The position numbers and the translations under genes were made by a program. The notes below the pieces were generated by a model that was given only the letters and a program-made list of their open reading frames with translations, was not told where the DNA came from and made no database searches. Of a stretch of DNA of 64,000 nt, positions 1 to 10,351 are shown in pieces (the first letter of the stretch is position 1; every line of letters starts with the position of its first letter). The DNA comes from Sphingobacterium daejeonense (GTDB lineage Bacteria > Bacteroidota > Bacteroidia > Sphingobacteriales > Sphingobacteriaceae): assembly GCF_901472535.1 (NCBI RefSeq), contig NZ_LR590470.1:4402001-4466000 (forward strand), given 5' to 3'.

Positions 1-72
1 ATTGATTACCAGATTGTTACCAAATAATAATTTGTGAAAAACATGCGCTTGTGGTCGTAAACTTCAAAAGAA

Positions 73-100
73 AAGTCCAATGAAATAATTCATTGGACTT
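73..100 (-). terminator. Intrinsic terminator-like hairpin after the capsule operon
   Basis: A perfect 12-bp inverted repeat (AAGTCCAATGAA / TTCATTGGACTT) with a 4-nt loop lies about 95 bases past the stop of the Wzc-like kinase. Read on the minus strand it is followed by a T-rich run, so it is a good candidate for the end of the capsule transcript. No gene is seen in 1-195. Confidence 0.6.
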
Positions 101-195
101 ACGAAAAATCAAAATTAACGTGTGGATGCCAATTAATGATTCAATAAATTTATAACAAATAATTGAAACCTGTAAGTTCAATTATTTAATGTTCA

Positions 196-2587
196 TTATT
201 TTTTCTTTTTGAAAAGCTTTTTAAATTGCTTACCAATTTTAGCTCTTAATGATACTGAACTCGCATCAACATAGCCATAACCATAACCGTAGCCATAACC
301 ATATCCATATCCCCTAGCAAAGTCAACATCATTTAAAACAACTGCCATATTGCGAAGTTTGCCATCTTCATATAGTTCCTTAGGAACATTCAATAAGCGT
401 TTATCTAGGTAATTCGCTCTAGTAACATACATAGTCAGATCTGCAAATTCAGAGATTAATAAGGTATCGGTTACTAAACTCACTGGAGCTGTATCTACAA
501 TAACAAAGTCATAATTTTCACGTCCGTACTCAATTACTTCTTTAAAGTGGCCATTCATCAAAAGCTCTGCCGGGTTAGGAGCAATATATCCTGAATAGAT
601 AATATCAAAATCATAAGGGGCAGGCTTGCGTATAATAATATTATCCACAGGCATATCCGGATTGATCAAATACTGTGTAATACCAATATTGGTATGCTGT
701 AAATGGGATAAGCCTAGATAATCCAATACTTTTGGAGAACGAATATCAGCACCAATCAATAAAACTCTCTTACCAGACATAGCTAGAATTCTGGAAAGAT
801 TAGTAGAAACAAATGATTTACCTTCACCTGATGTAGTTGAAGTTACAAAGATTACAGCTGAATCCTTCTTTGCTCCCAACATAAAAGCAATATTGGTGCG
901 CAAGATCCGGAATGCTTCTGCTAATGAAGACCTATCATTATCTTTAACTACTGGATCATCAGAAGCCGGAATCTCGCCTAATATAGGAGCATTGAATTTC
1001 TCCTCAATATCTTTCCTTGAATGAACCTTATTGTCCATTAAGAATTTTAGATAAAGAATACCAAGAGGTAGAAGAAATCCTATAATCAAAGATCCTAACA
1101 AAATAATTACTTTTCTTGGAGCAACAGGTTTATCAGAACCGTACGCTTCATCAATCACTTTAAGATTTGCGGGAGTAGCTGAGGCTTTAATTTCAGTTTC
1201 TTCTCTCTTTTGTAATAAGAATAAGTATAAAGATTCAACAATCTGTTGCTGCCTAGAGATGTCTTTAAACCCTCTTTCTTGATTAGGCAACTGATTTAAC
1301 TTTCCTTCAAATTTATTTTTTTGACTTCTTAAAGAATTTACATTACTTTGCAGAACCTGTCTATAATTATTTAAAGAAGTACCTAAATTTGCTCCAATTT
1401 CATTAATATTTTTAGTTATATTTTGAACTACGGGATTTTCAGGTGTGGCAGATTTTAATAAATCCTCTCTTTCCAAAATTAAATCGTTATAATTCTTCAC
1501 AGTATTTTCTACTGATAAATCATTTAATCCAATATTAGAAGGCAATAGTTGAGGATTAGAAGGATTTACTGCTTGCCTCATCATATCAGCTAATTGAAGT
1601 TGAGTTTCAAATTCAATTAGTTTCTTTTCGTTTTCTGAAGCATTTTGCATATATAGTTGAACTTCAGAGTTCATGTCAACCAAATTATTGTTGTCTTTAT
1701 AATCAGCAACTTTAGAATCTGCCGCTGCAAGATCTTTAGAAATAATTTCTAATCTTGAATCAATAAAATCAGATGTCGCTCTAGTAAGTTGTGACCTGTC
1801 ATTGGTTACATCTTTATTATATTGATCAATTAAGGAATTCAAAATCAATTCAGCTTTACTTATATTTTTGCTTTCAAGTGAAAAATTTACAACATAAGAT
1901 TGTTTTTCATTATTGGGCTCAACAATAACATCCTTCATCAAATCTTCAACAATACTATTAACAGGGGAAAAACTGATGATTAAGTCATTATACAACTTTT
2001 TGTTATTTTGTGGCAAAATCATCAATTGTCCTAAGGGGGAAGATATCTTCTGACCTAAAGAGTATTTTTCTTGGTCCATTAATTTCATCATCAAATAAAA
2101 ATTCTCCATTTTTCTGAGATAAAGTAAAACTGTATTTTATTGAATCTAGTTTAGAATTATTTGGATCTAAAACAACTAATTTCACTGGGGATTGTTGCTC
2201 AGTTAATTCAGAGTTTTTAACATTTCCTTTATACTGATATACAATATTTAATCGATTTTGATCAACAACTTTCCTAAATATTCTTCTAGATTTAATTACA
2301 TCAATCTGGTCCATTACAAAAGCAGAAGCAGGACCTCCAGTAAGATTTGCTATTTCGGTTAATCCAGATAGCTCTCCTGTGGCTTTACTTTCGTCTTGCA
2401 ACAAAATTTTTGAATCAACTTTATATATTTTATCGGCATATCGAAGATAAATCAATGCTAAAATACCGAATAACAAAACAGATACAAAAAACCACTTCCA
2501 ATAATAAATATATTGCTCAAATAAATGTTTTAAATTTATTTCTTGATTTTCCTTACTTAAATTGTCTTGATTTGACGAATTAACCAT
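196..2587 (-). CDS. wzc: Wzc-like polysaccharide co-polymerase / BY-type tyrosine kinase (frameshifted)
   Basis: Inner-membrane protein that controls export and chain length of the surface polysaccharide and autophosphorylates on C-terminal tyrosines. The N-terminal piece (start 2587) has a Wzz domain with a first membrane segment around residues 30-50. The second piece has coiled-coil periplasmic sequence, a second membrane segment (VIILLGSLIIGFLLPLGI), Walker A (TTSGEGKS), the A' motif (GADIRSP) and Walker B (FVIVDTAP). The tail has seven GY pairs in tandem, the likely phosphotyrosine cluster. Both pieces join in a single reading if one base is corrected in the G5 run at 2035-2039; the total of about 800 residues is normal for the family. 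It is the last gene of the locus, directly after the Wza-like exporter. Confidence 0.9.
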
Positions 2588-2604
2588 TTTAATATATTGA
2601 AAAA

Positions 2605-3360
2605 TTAGCGAACAATTACCGCAACGATAGTTATAATTAAACTTGCAATGGAAACAAAAACGGAAGTGTTTTGTGTATATTTTGAGGATTGAACTCTAGC
2701 ACCATTAGGTTCCACATAAATTACATCATTTTGGGCTAGATAATATACTGGTGAATTTAGAGCATCTCGTTTAGTTAAATCGACTCTATATTCTTTTTTA
2801 ACTCCATCTTCTTCTCTTATTACTAGTACATTTTTTCGAACTCCATTTATTGTCAAATCACCAGCCATTCCTAATGCCTCCAGAATTGTTATCCTATCAT
2901 TTTGAACGGGAAAAGCACCAGGACGTACAACTTCGCCTAAAACAGTAATTCTGAAATTTTGAATATTTATGTTTACTCCCGGGTCAATTATATATTGGGA
3001 AATTTTAGATTTTAATAAATTTATCGCACCTACCCTTGTCAATCCAGCTAATTTAATATTACCTAATTTCGGAAAATTTATATCGCCATTTGCATCAATA
3101 GTATAAGTAGGAACAAACAAACTAGTATTTTGAAATACCCCATTTTGATATGCACCAATTTGATTGAATGGTAGCGCAGCCTTTTCATCATCTGCAGAAA
3201 CTGAAATCGTTAATATATCACCAGGTTTCAAAGTAGGTGCATTTATATTAAAACTAGAGTTCAAGGCTGTTGAATCTGGTTGAAAATAGACTAAATCCTT
3301 TCTTGAAGCACAAGAAGAAAATAAACTTAGTCCAACTATTATAAACAGAAAAATACGCAT
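2605..3360 (-). CDS. Wza-like polysaccharide export lipoprotein
   Basis: Outer-membrane polysaccharide export protein, partner of the downstream Wzc. The chosen start at 3360 gives a clear lipoprotein signal (MRIFLFIIVGLSLFSSC, with the lipobox Cys at residue 17); an in-frame Met ten codons upstream would add a charged extension and is less likely. A Poly_export domain (LKPGDILTISV, then INFPKLGNIKLAGLT) is followed by an SLBB domain (ITVLGEVVRPGAFPV and GMAGDLTINGVRKNV). A hydrophobic C-terminal helix (FVSIASLIITIVAVIV) is usual for the Bacteroidetes form. About 250 residues, shorter than E. coli Wza. The gene is intact and lies 17 bases upstream of wzc. Confidence 0.9.
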   Translation of the reverse strand: MRIFLFIIVGLSLFSSCASRKDLVYFQPDSTALNSSFNINAPTLKPGDILTISVSADDEKAALPFNQIGAYQNGVFQNTSLFVPTYTIDANGDINFPKLGNIKLAGLTRVGAINLLKSKISQYIIDPGVNINIQNFRITVLGEVVRPGAFPVQNDRITILEALGMAGDLTINGVRKNVLVIREEDGVKKEYRVDLTKRDALNSPVYYLAQNDVIYVEPNGARVQSSKYTQNTSVFVSIASLIITIVAVIVR

Positions 3361-3477
3361 ATATTTATTTTTAATGGTCAGGATTATCAAAAATCAATCC
3401 AAGTTAATATAATTAATAAAATAAGTTAATAAATTTAATATTCTAACAATTTCTATGTTATTAAAAAGCTTTTAAAA

Positions 3478-3914
3478 CTAATAACATGAGTTATTAAATT
3501 TTAAAAAATAATCCAATGGATAAGTATAATTATCTTTATCTGCATGATCTAATAAATGATCAGCAAAAACTAACAATTCACTGGTTAGGTTCTAGAGCCT
3601 TAAATACTGTACCAAACCCTGGAGGAAAATAGACCAATTTATTTTCTTCAGAATTTATTAAAATTTGATCAATCTCTGATAATTGATTCGGACAATTCCA
3701 ATCATCAATTTTTTACAAAACTTAATAAAAAACTACCTGAAATAGCATAAAACCACCTTTTCTCAATCTTATGAGCCCTCCATCCTCTACTAGGATTAGT
3801 ATCTGAATTTTTAATTAAATAAAAATCTTTTGACTAGAGACATATCAAAATCATTTACAAATCTAATTTGACCTCTATTATCACTTGCTATACTCCTTGG
3901 ATAATTTTTATCAT
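3478..3914 (-). pseudogene. WxcM-like cupin sugar epimerase/isomerase, broken by several frameshifts
   Basis: No single open frame covers this stretch, but joining the three minus frames gives a continuous protein of about 140 residues. Readable parts are MIKIIQG, SDNRGQIRFVNDFDMS, RGWRAHKIEKRWFYAISG, IDDWNCPNQLSEID, YFPPGFGTVFKALEPN and ELLVFADHLLDHADKDNY. This is the WxcM/FdtA-like sugar epimerase cupin often found next to a MraY-like transferase in Bacteroidetes polysaccharide loci. Its ATG overlaps the TGA of the preceding gene as ATGA, which fixes the start. At least three to four single-base shifts are needed, near 3585, 3710, 3825 and 3895. It may act on a nucleotide sugar; substrate unknown. 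Confidence 0.7.
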
Positions 3915-4882
3915 TTTTGAATATTTTTTAACACATATACTTTAATTATATAGTCTTTAATCCATAGATAGATTCCACTTAAAAACAATAATAAAATGAT
4001 TGAAAAAGTTATTTGAATGGTTGAACTTAAACCTGAGACTAAAATAACTAAAACACCTATTACAAATTGAATTATACCATATGTAAATGAAACAAATAAT
4101 TTATTCACTCCAGCTTCATTGCTTAAATATTGATATAAATGTGAACGATGTGCTTCAAATATATTTTCATTCAAAGACAATCTTCTAATTATAGTCCAAA
4201 TTGTATCAATTCCATAAAGAGCCAAAAACAAAATATAAATCAAATTTCCAGTTTTTATTATTAATGCTCCAAGGCAAAATAATATAATAAAAGCTATAGA
4301 TACGGAACCCACATCTCCAGCAAATGTTTTTGCTACTTTCCTAAAATTAAAATATCCAAAAACTAGTATGCTGATCATTGAAAATATCAGTAAATCCTGA
4401 TCAATAAATTTTTCATAATTATTTACTATGATTAATAAAATAATTACTGTGAGGCTATAAATTGCAGTGATACCATTAATACCATCCATAAAATTATAAG
4501 CATTAATCACTCCAACAACTATAATGAAGGTAATAATTAAATAATACCAAGGTAAATCAAATACTTCTAGTTGATAAACCATTAGTAAAACAGAACCGAA
4601 ATGAAATAATAACCTAATTTTATTTGACAATGTTAATATGTCGTCCAAAAATGAGATCACCGTCATTAAAGTTAATCCCAAAAAAAACCAAGGATAATTA
4701 AATCCTGAATAAAAAAAATATGCTAATGCTCCAAAATAAAATATTACACCGCCACCTCTTATTGTTACTTCTGTATGTGACGATCTTAAATTTGGCTTAT
4801 CTATAATATTATATTTATCAGCGACTTTAAAATACAGCAACTCTAAAACTATAAGACCTACCAAAATCACGAAATATTCCAT
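3911..4882 (-). CDS. MraY/WecA-like undecaprenyl-phosphate sugar-1-phosphate transferase (glycosyltransferase family 4)
   Basis: Integral membrane enzyme that starts repeat-unit synthesis by moving a sugar-1-phosphate from a nucleotide sugar to undecaprenyl phosphate. The 323-residue protein is almost all membrane helices, about ten. It has the family loops: SFLDDILTLSNKIRL, NAYNFMDGINGITA, FAGDVGSVS and the basic HRSHLYQ. The frame is intact. The upstream neighbour is an NAD-dependent epimerase, as in WbpL/WbpV-type pairs, which suggests that the epimerase makes the first sugar (a FucNAc or QuiNAc type is typical). The TGA overlaps the start of the next gene. Confidence 0.9.
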   Translation of the reverse strand: MEYFVILVGLIVLELLYFKVADKYNIIDKPNLRSSHTEVTIRGGGVIFYFGALAYFFYSGFNYPWFFLGLTLMTVISFLDDILTLSNKIRLLFHFGSVLLMVYQLEVFDLPWYYLIITFIIVVGVINAYNFMDGINGITAIYSLTVIILLIIVNNYEKFIDQDLLIFSMISILVFGYFNFRKVAKTFAGDVGSVSIAFIILFCLGALIIKTGNLIYILFLALYGIDTIWTIIRRLSLNENIFEAHRSHLYQYLSNEAGVNKLFVSFTYGIIQFVIGVLVILVSGLSSTIQITFSIILLLFLSGIYLWIKDYIIKVYVLKNIQK

Positions 4883-4887
4883 CTATA

Positions 4888-5797
4888 CTATTTTTTATTT
4901 GAAAATGACTGAATAGTTTTTTTAATTCCATCTTCTAATGAGATAGGAAGTACTGTTAAATTTAATTCTTTTTTAATTTTTTTATTTGAAACCACATAAG
5001 ATTCAGTAAGTTTTTTTAATCTTTCAGAATTTAATGGAAAAGAAAGAATATCGCCTAATTTGGAAATTAATTTAATAAAGTTTTTATTAACGTTCCAAAT
5101 TTTTTCTTTTTCGCCTATTGCTTCCGAGATAATCTTTACTAACGCATTTGTAGAAATTGATTTATCATCTGCAAAATTATAAATCCCAGATTTAACCTCT
5201 TTATTCTCCAAAATTTGGGCTATTAAATAACATAAATTATCTATAGATAAAAATGACCTGCAATTATGAAACTTTCCTAGCGGCCAAGGAATTCCTTTTT
5301 TAACAACATTATATAGTAAGTTCAAATTTCCTTTGTTTCCCGGTCCATGAATCATACATGGGCGAATAATGAAAAGTCTTTTTCCAAAAGGAAGGTCTTT
5401 ATTGAGAAGGTATTTTTCTGCTTCTAATTTTGATTTACCATAGGCAGTCTTTGGAGATAAAGGGTAATTTTTCTGTCAACACTCCGTCAACAGTATCAGC
5501 AGCAGCTTTAACTGAACTAAAAAATATAAAATCTCTGATATTAGATTTTAGAAATTTCTCGAAAATATTAATAGTTAAATCTCTATTAACTTTATAATAT
5601 TCTTCATCATTTAAACTATTTGTTAGGTCATGAGCTTTTCCAGCTAAATGAATTAAAGCATCGCAATTAAAATCAAAGTATTCTTCCCAATTGTCATTTC
5701 TTAATGGCAAAGAAAGTATTTGATTGCTGCCATTAGATAAATATTCTTTTAAATTCTTACCAACAAAACCTGTAACCCCAGTAATTAAAATTATCAT
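4888..5797 (-). CDS. NAD-dependent epimerase/dehydratase, extended SDR (frameshifted)
   Basis: Nucleotide-sugar epimerase or 4-reductase of the WbpV/GalE-like group. The N-terminal piece has the Rossmann motif GVTGFVGKNL, ALIHLAGKAHD and FFSSVKAAAD. In the shifted frame the active-site PKTAYGKSKLEAE (YxxxK) follows, then RPCMIHGPGNKGNL and a substrate-binding C-terminus. One base in the short T/C/A-rich stretch at about 5458-5466 joins the pieces into about 300 residues, the normal family length. The start ATG at 5797 overlaps the TGA of the GT2 gene as ATGA. It stands directly before the MraY-like transferase and probably makes its substrate. Confidence 0.85.
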
Positions 5798-6623
5798 TTT
5801 CTAAGGAACTTATTATAAATGAACAAAACTAGTGGAGCTGGTAACAACCTTATTGGAAACTTTAAAGTTTTGTATTTTACTACATCCCAACTGCTATATG
5901 CACCTATTTGCTTTGCATAATCTAAAAATTTAGATTCTTTTTCCAAATAGTGTTTTCCACTTCTTCTTTTAATAGTAGCTATACCATCTCCAACCCTAAA
6001 ATCCAAAAGTACATCTTGAATATTATAAAACTTCAAACCTGCCATCCACATTCTTAAGAATAAGGAATAATCCTCAAACAGTAGAATATCACCATTATAA
6101 CTACCAGATTTTATTAAGGAAGATTTCCTCATCATTATAGATGGGTGGTTGAAAGGGGATTTTAATTTTATTTGGCTAATTAAGTCTTCATGATTTTCTG
6201 GAGAAATCTTAAATCTTTTTAAATCTCCAGGAACATTATTAAATTCTTCTATATTACTACCGACAACATCAATTTCAGGATGTTCTTCTAAAAATTTATA
6301 CTGCGTTTCGAAACGATTAAACCGAGCTATATCATCTGTATCCATCCTAGCAATTACATCAAATGAACAGTGACTGACGCCAATAGATAAAGCATTACCC
6401 AATCCCCTATTTTCTGGCAATTCAATTACTTTGAAAATTTTAGGAAAGTCCTTTGTAAAAGAATTAATAACATTTTCAAGTTCATCACCTAACTTTCCGT
6501 CTTTAATTAAAACAATTTCATTTGGAACCAATGATTGATTTACAGTGCTATTTAAAGCTAATTTTAAATATTCCGGTTTTTCCTTATGATAAAACCGAAA
6601 GTAGAACAGAAAAAACCAACCAT
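5794..6623 (-). CDS. Glycosyltransferase family 2 (frameshifted at the 5' end)
   Basis: GT-A fold sugar transferase. The open part shows EIVLIKDG, the DTDD metal-binding motif (ARMDTDDIARFNRF), a conserved central region (GSNIEEFN) and FNHPSIMMRKS before the acceptor region. The first residues lie in other frames. Correcting T runs at 6591-6594 and 6610-6615 gives a start at 6623 (MVGFSVLLSVYHKEKPEYLK), typical of GT2 proteins that begin with a short beta strand. About 275 residues, cytoplasmic or membrane-associated. It follows the DUF4838 gene closely and its stop overlaps the epimerase start. Confidence 0.85.
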
Positions 6624-6627
6624 ATAT

Positions 6628-8267
6628 TTATTGAACTTTTATACTTTTACCTTTGAACATTAGTGAAGAAACTTCTGTATCCTTCATAGTTTGCTTGAAT
6701 CTTTTTGATCTATTGTCTCCCTTATTCAAATTTCCCCCCCATTATATTTATATCAATTTGAGACCTTACTTTATTTACTCTTTTAAGAAATATAGGACTG
6801 CTGTCAACCGATTTACTGGCATCGGCTAAAATTGCATCGTAATTATTTAAATATTTACTATCAAGATATTTATTGCTTGTGTCGTAAAATCGAAATCTAT
6901 CGCCAGTATTCTTAACATTATTTTGCAACTCAGTAATATATTTAACAATATAATTACCGGCCGGACCATAAAATTTATTACAAAAATCTTTAACTATAAA
7001 ATTTGGATCCTGATTAATGTTCCAATATAATTTATTAAATAAATAAGTATATAACTCATTGAATACTTCCTCATTTCTATTAATACCTTCTAAATATATT
7101 CTTTTAACACCAGTTTTGTGATAGAATTTTAAATTTTCACTGATGACATTGAAAGTTGGATATGGCATCATTGGATTTGAATAATTGCTCACATATTCCC
7201 AAACCATTAAATTTTTTGTGAGTTCACTCCATTTAATTAGTTCATTCGAATATTTAATATTTACACCTGAATAAATATTTTGATTATAAACAGCATCTAT
7301 TGGTGCAAAACAAACATATACATTTGTCAGTGGCTTGATATTAGTTGGAGCACTTAGACTTTCCTGATAGGCGAATGTACCAATTATTTTATCTGGAAAA
7401 GAACTTGCAATATTATTTATAAATTTCATCAAATCATTTGACAAATTAGAAGATTTATTTTTTCCGAAAAATGTTTTATCATCTTCTTGACCAACCATCC
7501 AATATTTTTTATTTGGCTTTTTACTCATCAATTCCTTTAAGTTTTTCTTAACCTCTTCAACTAATTTTGAATTATAAATATTTAATTGTGAAGGAGAACC
7601 TTTATCATATAAAAAGAAATCGGGATTAGACTTTAAATACTTGCTTGGAGGAATAATTGCAAAAAATGTATGACCAAAAATTCCCCACTCGGAATCAAAA
7701 TTGTTTTTAAACAAATGATCATTCCCATACCAAAACCCATATAAATCTGTATAAGATATGGCATTAAAAATATCCATCCTTTCAAAGCTTGGATTAAAAT
7801 ATTGATTTTTTATATCGATTGTTTTTTGGTTTTCTTTAGAAAAATAAACATCATTTTTCGATAGTAATTCGATGTCCAAATACTTTTCTAAAAAACCAAA
7901 TATTGAATTAAGACTTCCTCGTTCAGTTTTTTCCTATTAATAGAATATTATTTCCATCTTGACCAATGTAATAACCCCGATCGGATAGACTATTGGTATT
8001 AAACTTTGATTTAGAGTATCGAGTTTGACCAATATAAATTCCACTACTTCCTTTATATTTTTGTTCATCAATTATTGGAAAATTAATACCTGATTTTTGT
8101 TGAATATATTTTTGTAAAATGGAAGCTCCCTTTTTCAAATCCGCATTCGAATTTGATGGCAATATTATACTATAGTTTGAAGAATTTTGCCGCCATAATT
8201 GAATGGTTGAACAATTTGCTTGGAATGTTAATATGAATAAAAAAATAATTGATATGAATAATTTCAT
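6628..8267 (-). CDS. DUF4838-domain secreted protein (frameshifted)
   Basis: Starts with a signal peptide (MKLFISIIFLFILTFQANC, which could also serve as a lipobox), followed by a GH20/GH115-like N-terminal domain (KKGASILQKYIQQKSG, GIYIGQTRYS, GYYIGQDG). The long second piece is the DUF4838 core (ENLKFYHKTGVKRIYLEG, YTYLFNKLYWN, DPNFIVKDFCNKFYGPAG). DUF4838 proteins resemble glycoside hydrolases but their substrate is not established. A shift in the T6 run at 7927-7932 joins the pieces. A second shift in the C7 run at 6734-6740 adds about 30 C-terminal residues ending at 6628. A secreted hydrolase-like protein inside a capsule operon may trim or release polymer; that is inference. Confidence 0.8.
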
Positions 8268-8305
8268 TTTATGTTTTTTTTAAAAAAGATATTAATGACC
8301 TTAAA

Positions 8306-9260
8306 CTAATTCCTATGCCAAAGAGACAATAGTCGAACTTTTATTGCTTGTGAATTACTGGGGAAATCAAATTTATTTTCAAGAATAGATTTGTGGACTA
8401 ACACTTTTTCAATTAAAGACATGTTATTTGAATAACTCCCGTGTTTCAAAAGTGAGAAATATTCTAAAGCAAAATAGGTGTAAAAACTTCTTTTTAAAGT
8501 TTCTGATAATTTTAAAACTTCCTCATTAGACTCTAATCTTTTGAAAACATTCATAGAAGTTATTCTCTTCTCCAGAAAATTTGCTTTTCATAAAAGATTC
8601 TGATTGCATTTTGGTAAACAAAGAATATCTCACCTATATAATGAATATATCTACTACTCAGCATACAGTTAATTTGCACTTCTTGATCCTCTCCAGCAAA
8701 TGTATTGACATCAAAATTAATTTCATTGTCCTTCAAAATATCCTACGAACTGCAAAAGAACACATGCATTGTCTAATATTTCTTCTAAAGAATAATGTTA
8801 AGAAATCATCTCTTTTAAATGTATGATTATCAAATTCCGATGAAACTATTTTCTTAGAATTCGCTCCTTCAATTATTTTCAAAAACCAAAAGAAATAAAA
8901 TCAACACTTTGGTTTTCAGAGAAAACTTTCCTTAATTCTTCAAAGATATTTCCGCTATATTCATCATCTCCATCCAAGAACATTATAATATCTCCAGTTG
9001 CAATAGAAAATACCAAAATTCCTCGTAAACGATACTCCTCTGTTTTCAGGATTCTTGAAGGCTTTGATCTCTATATGCTTTAGTCTATTAATAACTTCCC
9101 AACTGTTATCTTTCGAGCAATCATCAATTATTATCACCTCCAAATTTACATCGTTCTTTCTATTGAAAACACTACTTACCGTTCGCTCGATAAAATTTGC
9201 AACGTTATAACAAGGAATTATTATTGATATTTTTAAATCTTCATGTTTTAATTTTTCCAT
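8306..9260 (-). CDS. Glycosyltransferase family 2 (frameshifted)
   Basis: The N-terminus is typical GT2 (KISIIIPCYNVANFIERTVS, VIIIDDCSKDNSW, NPENRGVSFTRN). In the next frame follows ATGDIIMFLDGDDEYSG, carrying the DxD metal site, then FISFGFLK, TFAGEDQEVQINCML and, in the third frame, the C-terminal helix region starting MNVFKRLE. At least three indels between 8590 and 9010 break it. The joined protein is about 318 residues. Its ATG lies inside the last codons of the upstream GT4 gene (13-bp overlap), so the two are translated together. Confidence 0.8.
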
Positions 9261-10351
9261 AGTTCATAAAATAAGTTATCCCATAACTTATTAATATTAG
9301 ATTTCTTAAATCTTTGTGCCTCCATTTCAGAACCAACAGCCTTTTCCTTCATGATTTCAGGATTCTCAATAAATAGTTTTATAGCTTCACCCAATTCAAT
9401 TAAATCTCCGTCTCTAACTAAAACACCATTCTTAGAACTTACTATTTCAGCAGGACCAGTGGGACAATCGAATGAAATAATAGGGAGACCAAAACCCATC
9501 GCTTCTAATAACACCATCGGTAAACCTTCAAATCTTGAGCTCATCACATAAAAAGATGCTTTTTTATAATAATTCTTTATATTCTCTGTTGAAGGTTCCA
9601 AATGAACAAAATCTAAATTATACCTATCTATTAAACCTTTTAAAAGATTTTTATCACCATAATCGTCTCCGATAATTACTACTTTCCAATTATCAAATAT
9701 TTTTTTGTCTAATTTTGACAAAGCTTCCAAGTACAAATCAAATCCCTTTTGGTAAGTATATCTTCCAATAGAAATTATTGTATTCTTATTTTCTCCTGAA
9801 TAATGTTCTAAATCAAATGGAATAGCATTAGGTATACAAACACAAATTTTAGGATTAAACTTCTTTTGCAAAAGTTCTTTATCTCGCTCTGTAAGAGATA
9901 CCACAGCAATTTTTGAATAAAATGATTGTCTTAAAAAATTCGAGAATCTGCCTGCTATATGCATTGAAAAGTGTTCACATGAGATTACCTTTATATTGGA
10001 AAACTTTTTACTGCAAAAATAAAAAATTGCCGCAAGGAAGGAATTTGAACATATAACAGTATAATTTTCGCTAGAATCAAGTAAATTAATATAATTTTTT
10101 AATCTTTTAAATACATTTAGATAGTTTGACAGCAATGCGATCTTACTACTCCTAATTGCTTCTAAATTTAAGCTATCAATTTTTATTGGCAGACCATCTA
10201 TACCATATACTAAACTCTCAATTTTCTCACATAATAAAAGTCTGACTCGATTATTTGATGAAGACGATAAATGTTCTGCAATATTATACAAAACTCTTTC
10301 TGTTCCTGCAGAGTTACTAAAGCTTTGATGGAAAATTAAATAGTTATTCAT
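9248..10351 (-). CDS. Glycosyltransferase family 4 (GT-B)
   Basis: Intact 367-residue GT-B retaining transferase. The N-terminal domain starts YLIFHQSFSNSAGTERVLYN, a form shared with GalNAc-type GT4 enzymes. The C-terminal nucleotide-sugar domain has ISIGRYTYQKGFDLYLEAL, VHLEPSTENIKNYYKKAS, SRFEGLPMVLLEAMGFGLP (the EX7E motif) and CPTGPAEIV. Cytoplasmic face of the inner membrane. It overlaps the genes on both sides: eight bases with the polymerase gene upstream and thirteen with the GT2 downstream. Donor sugar cannot be read from the sequence. Confidence 0.92.
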   Translation of the reverse strand: MNNYLIFHQSFSNSAGTERVLYNIAEHLSSSSNNRVRLLLCEKIESLVYGIDGLPIKIDSLNLEAIRSSKIALLSNYLNVFKRLKNYINLLDSSENYTVICSNSFLAAIFYFCSKKFSNIKVISCEHFSMHIAGRFSNFLRQSFYSKIAVVSLTERDKELLQKKFNPKICVCIPNAIPFDLEHYSGENKNTIISIGRYTYQKGFDLYLEALSKLDKKIFDNWKVVIIGDDYGDKNLLKGLIDRYNLDFVHLEPSTENIKNYYKKASFYVMSSRFEGLPMVLLEAMGFGLPIISFDCPTGPAEIVSSKNGVLVRDGDLIELGEAIKLFIENPEIMKEKAVGSEMEAQRFKKSNINKLWDNLFYELWKN

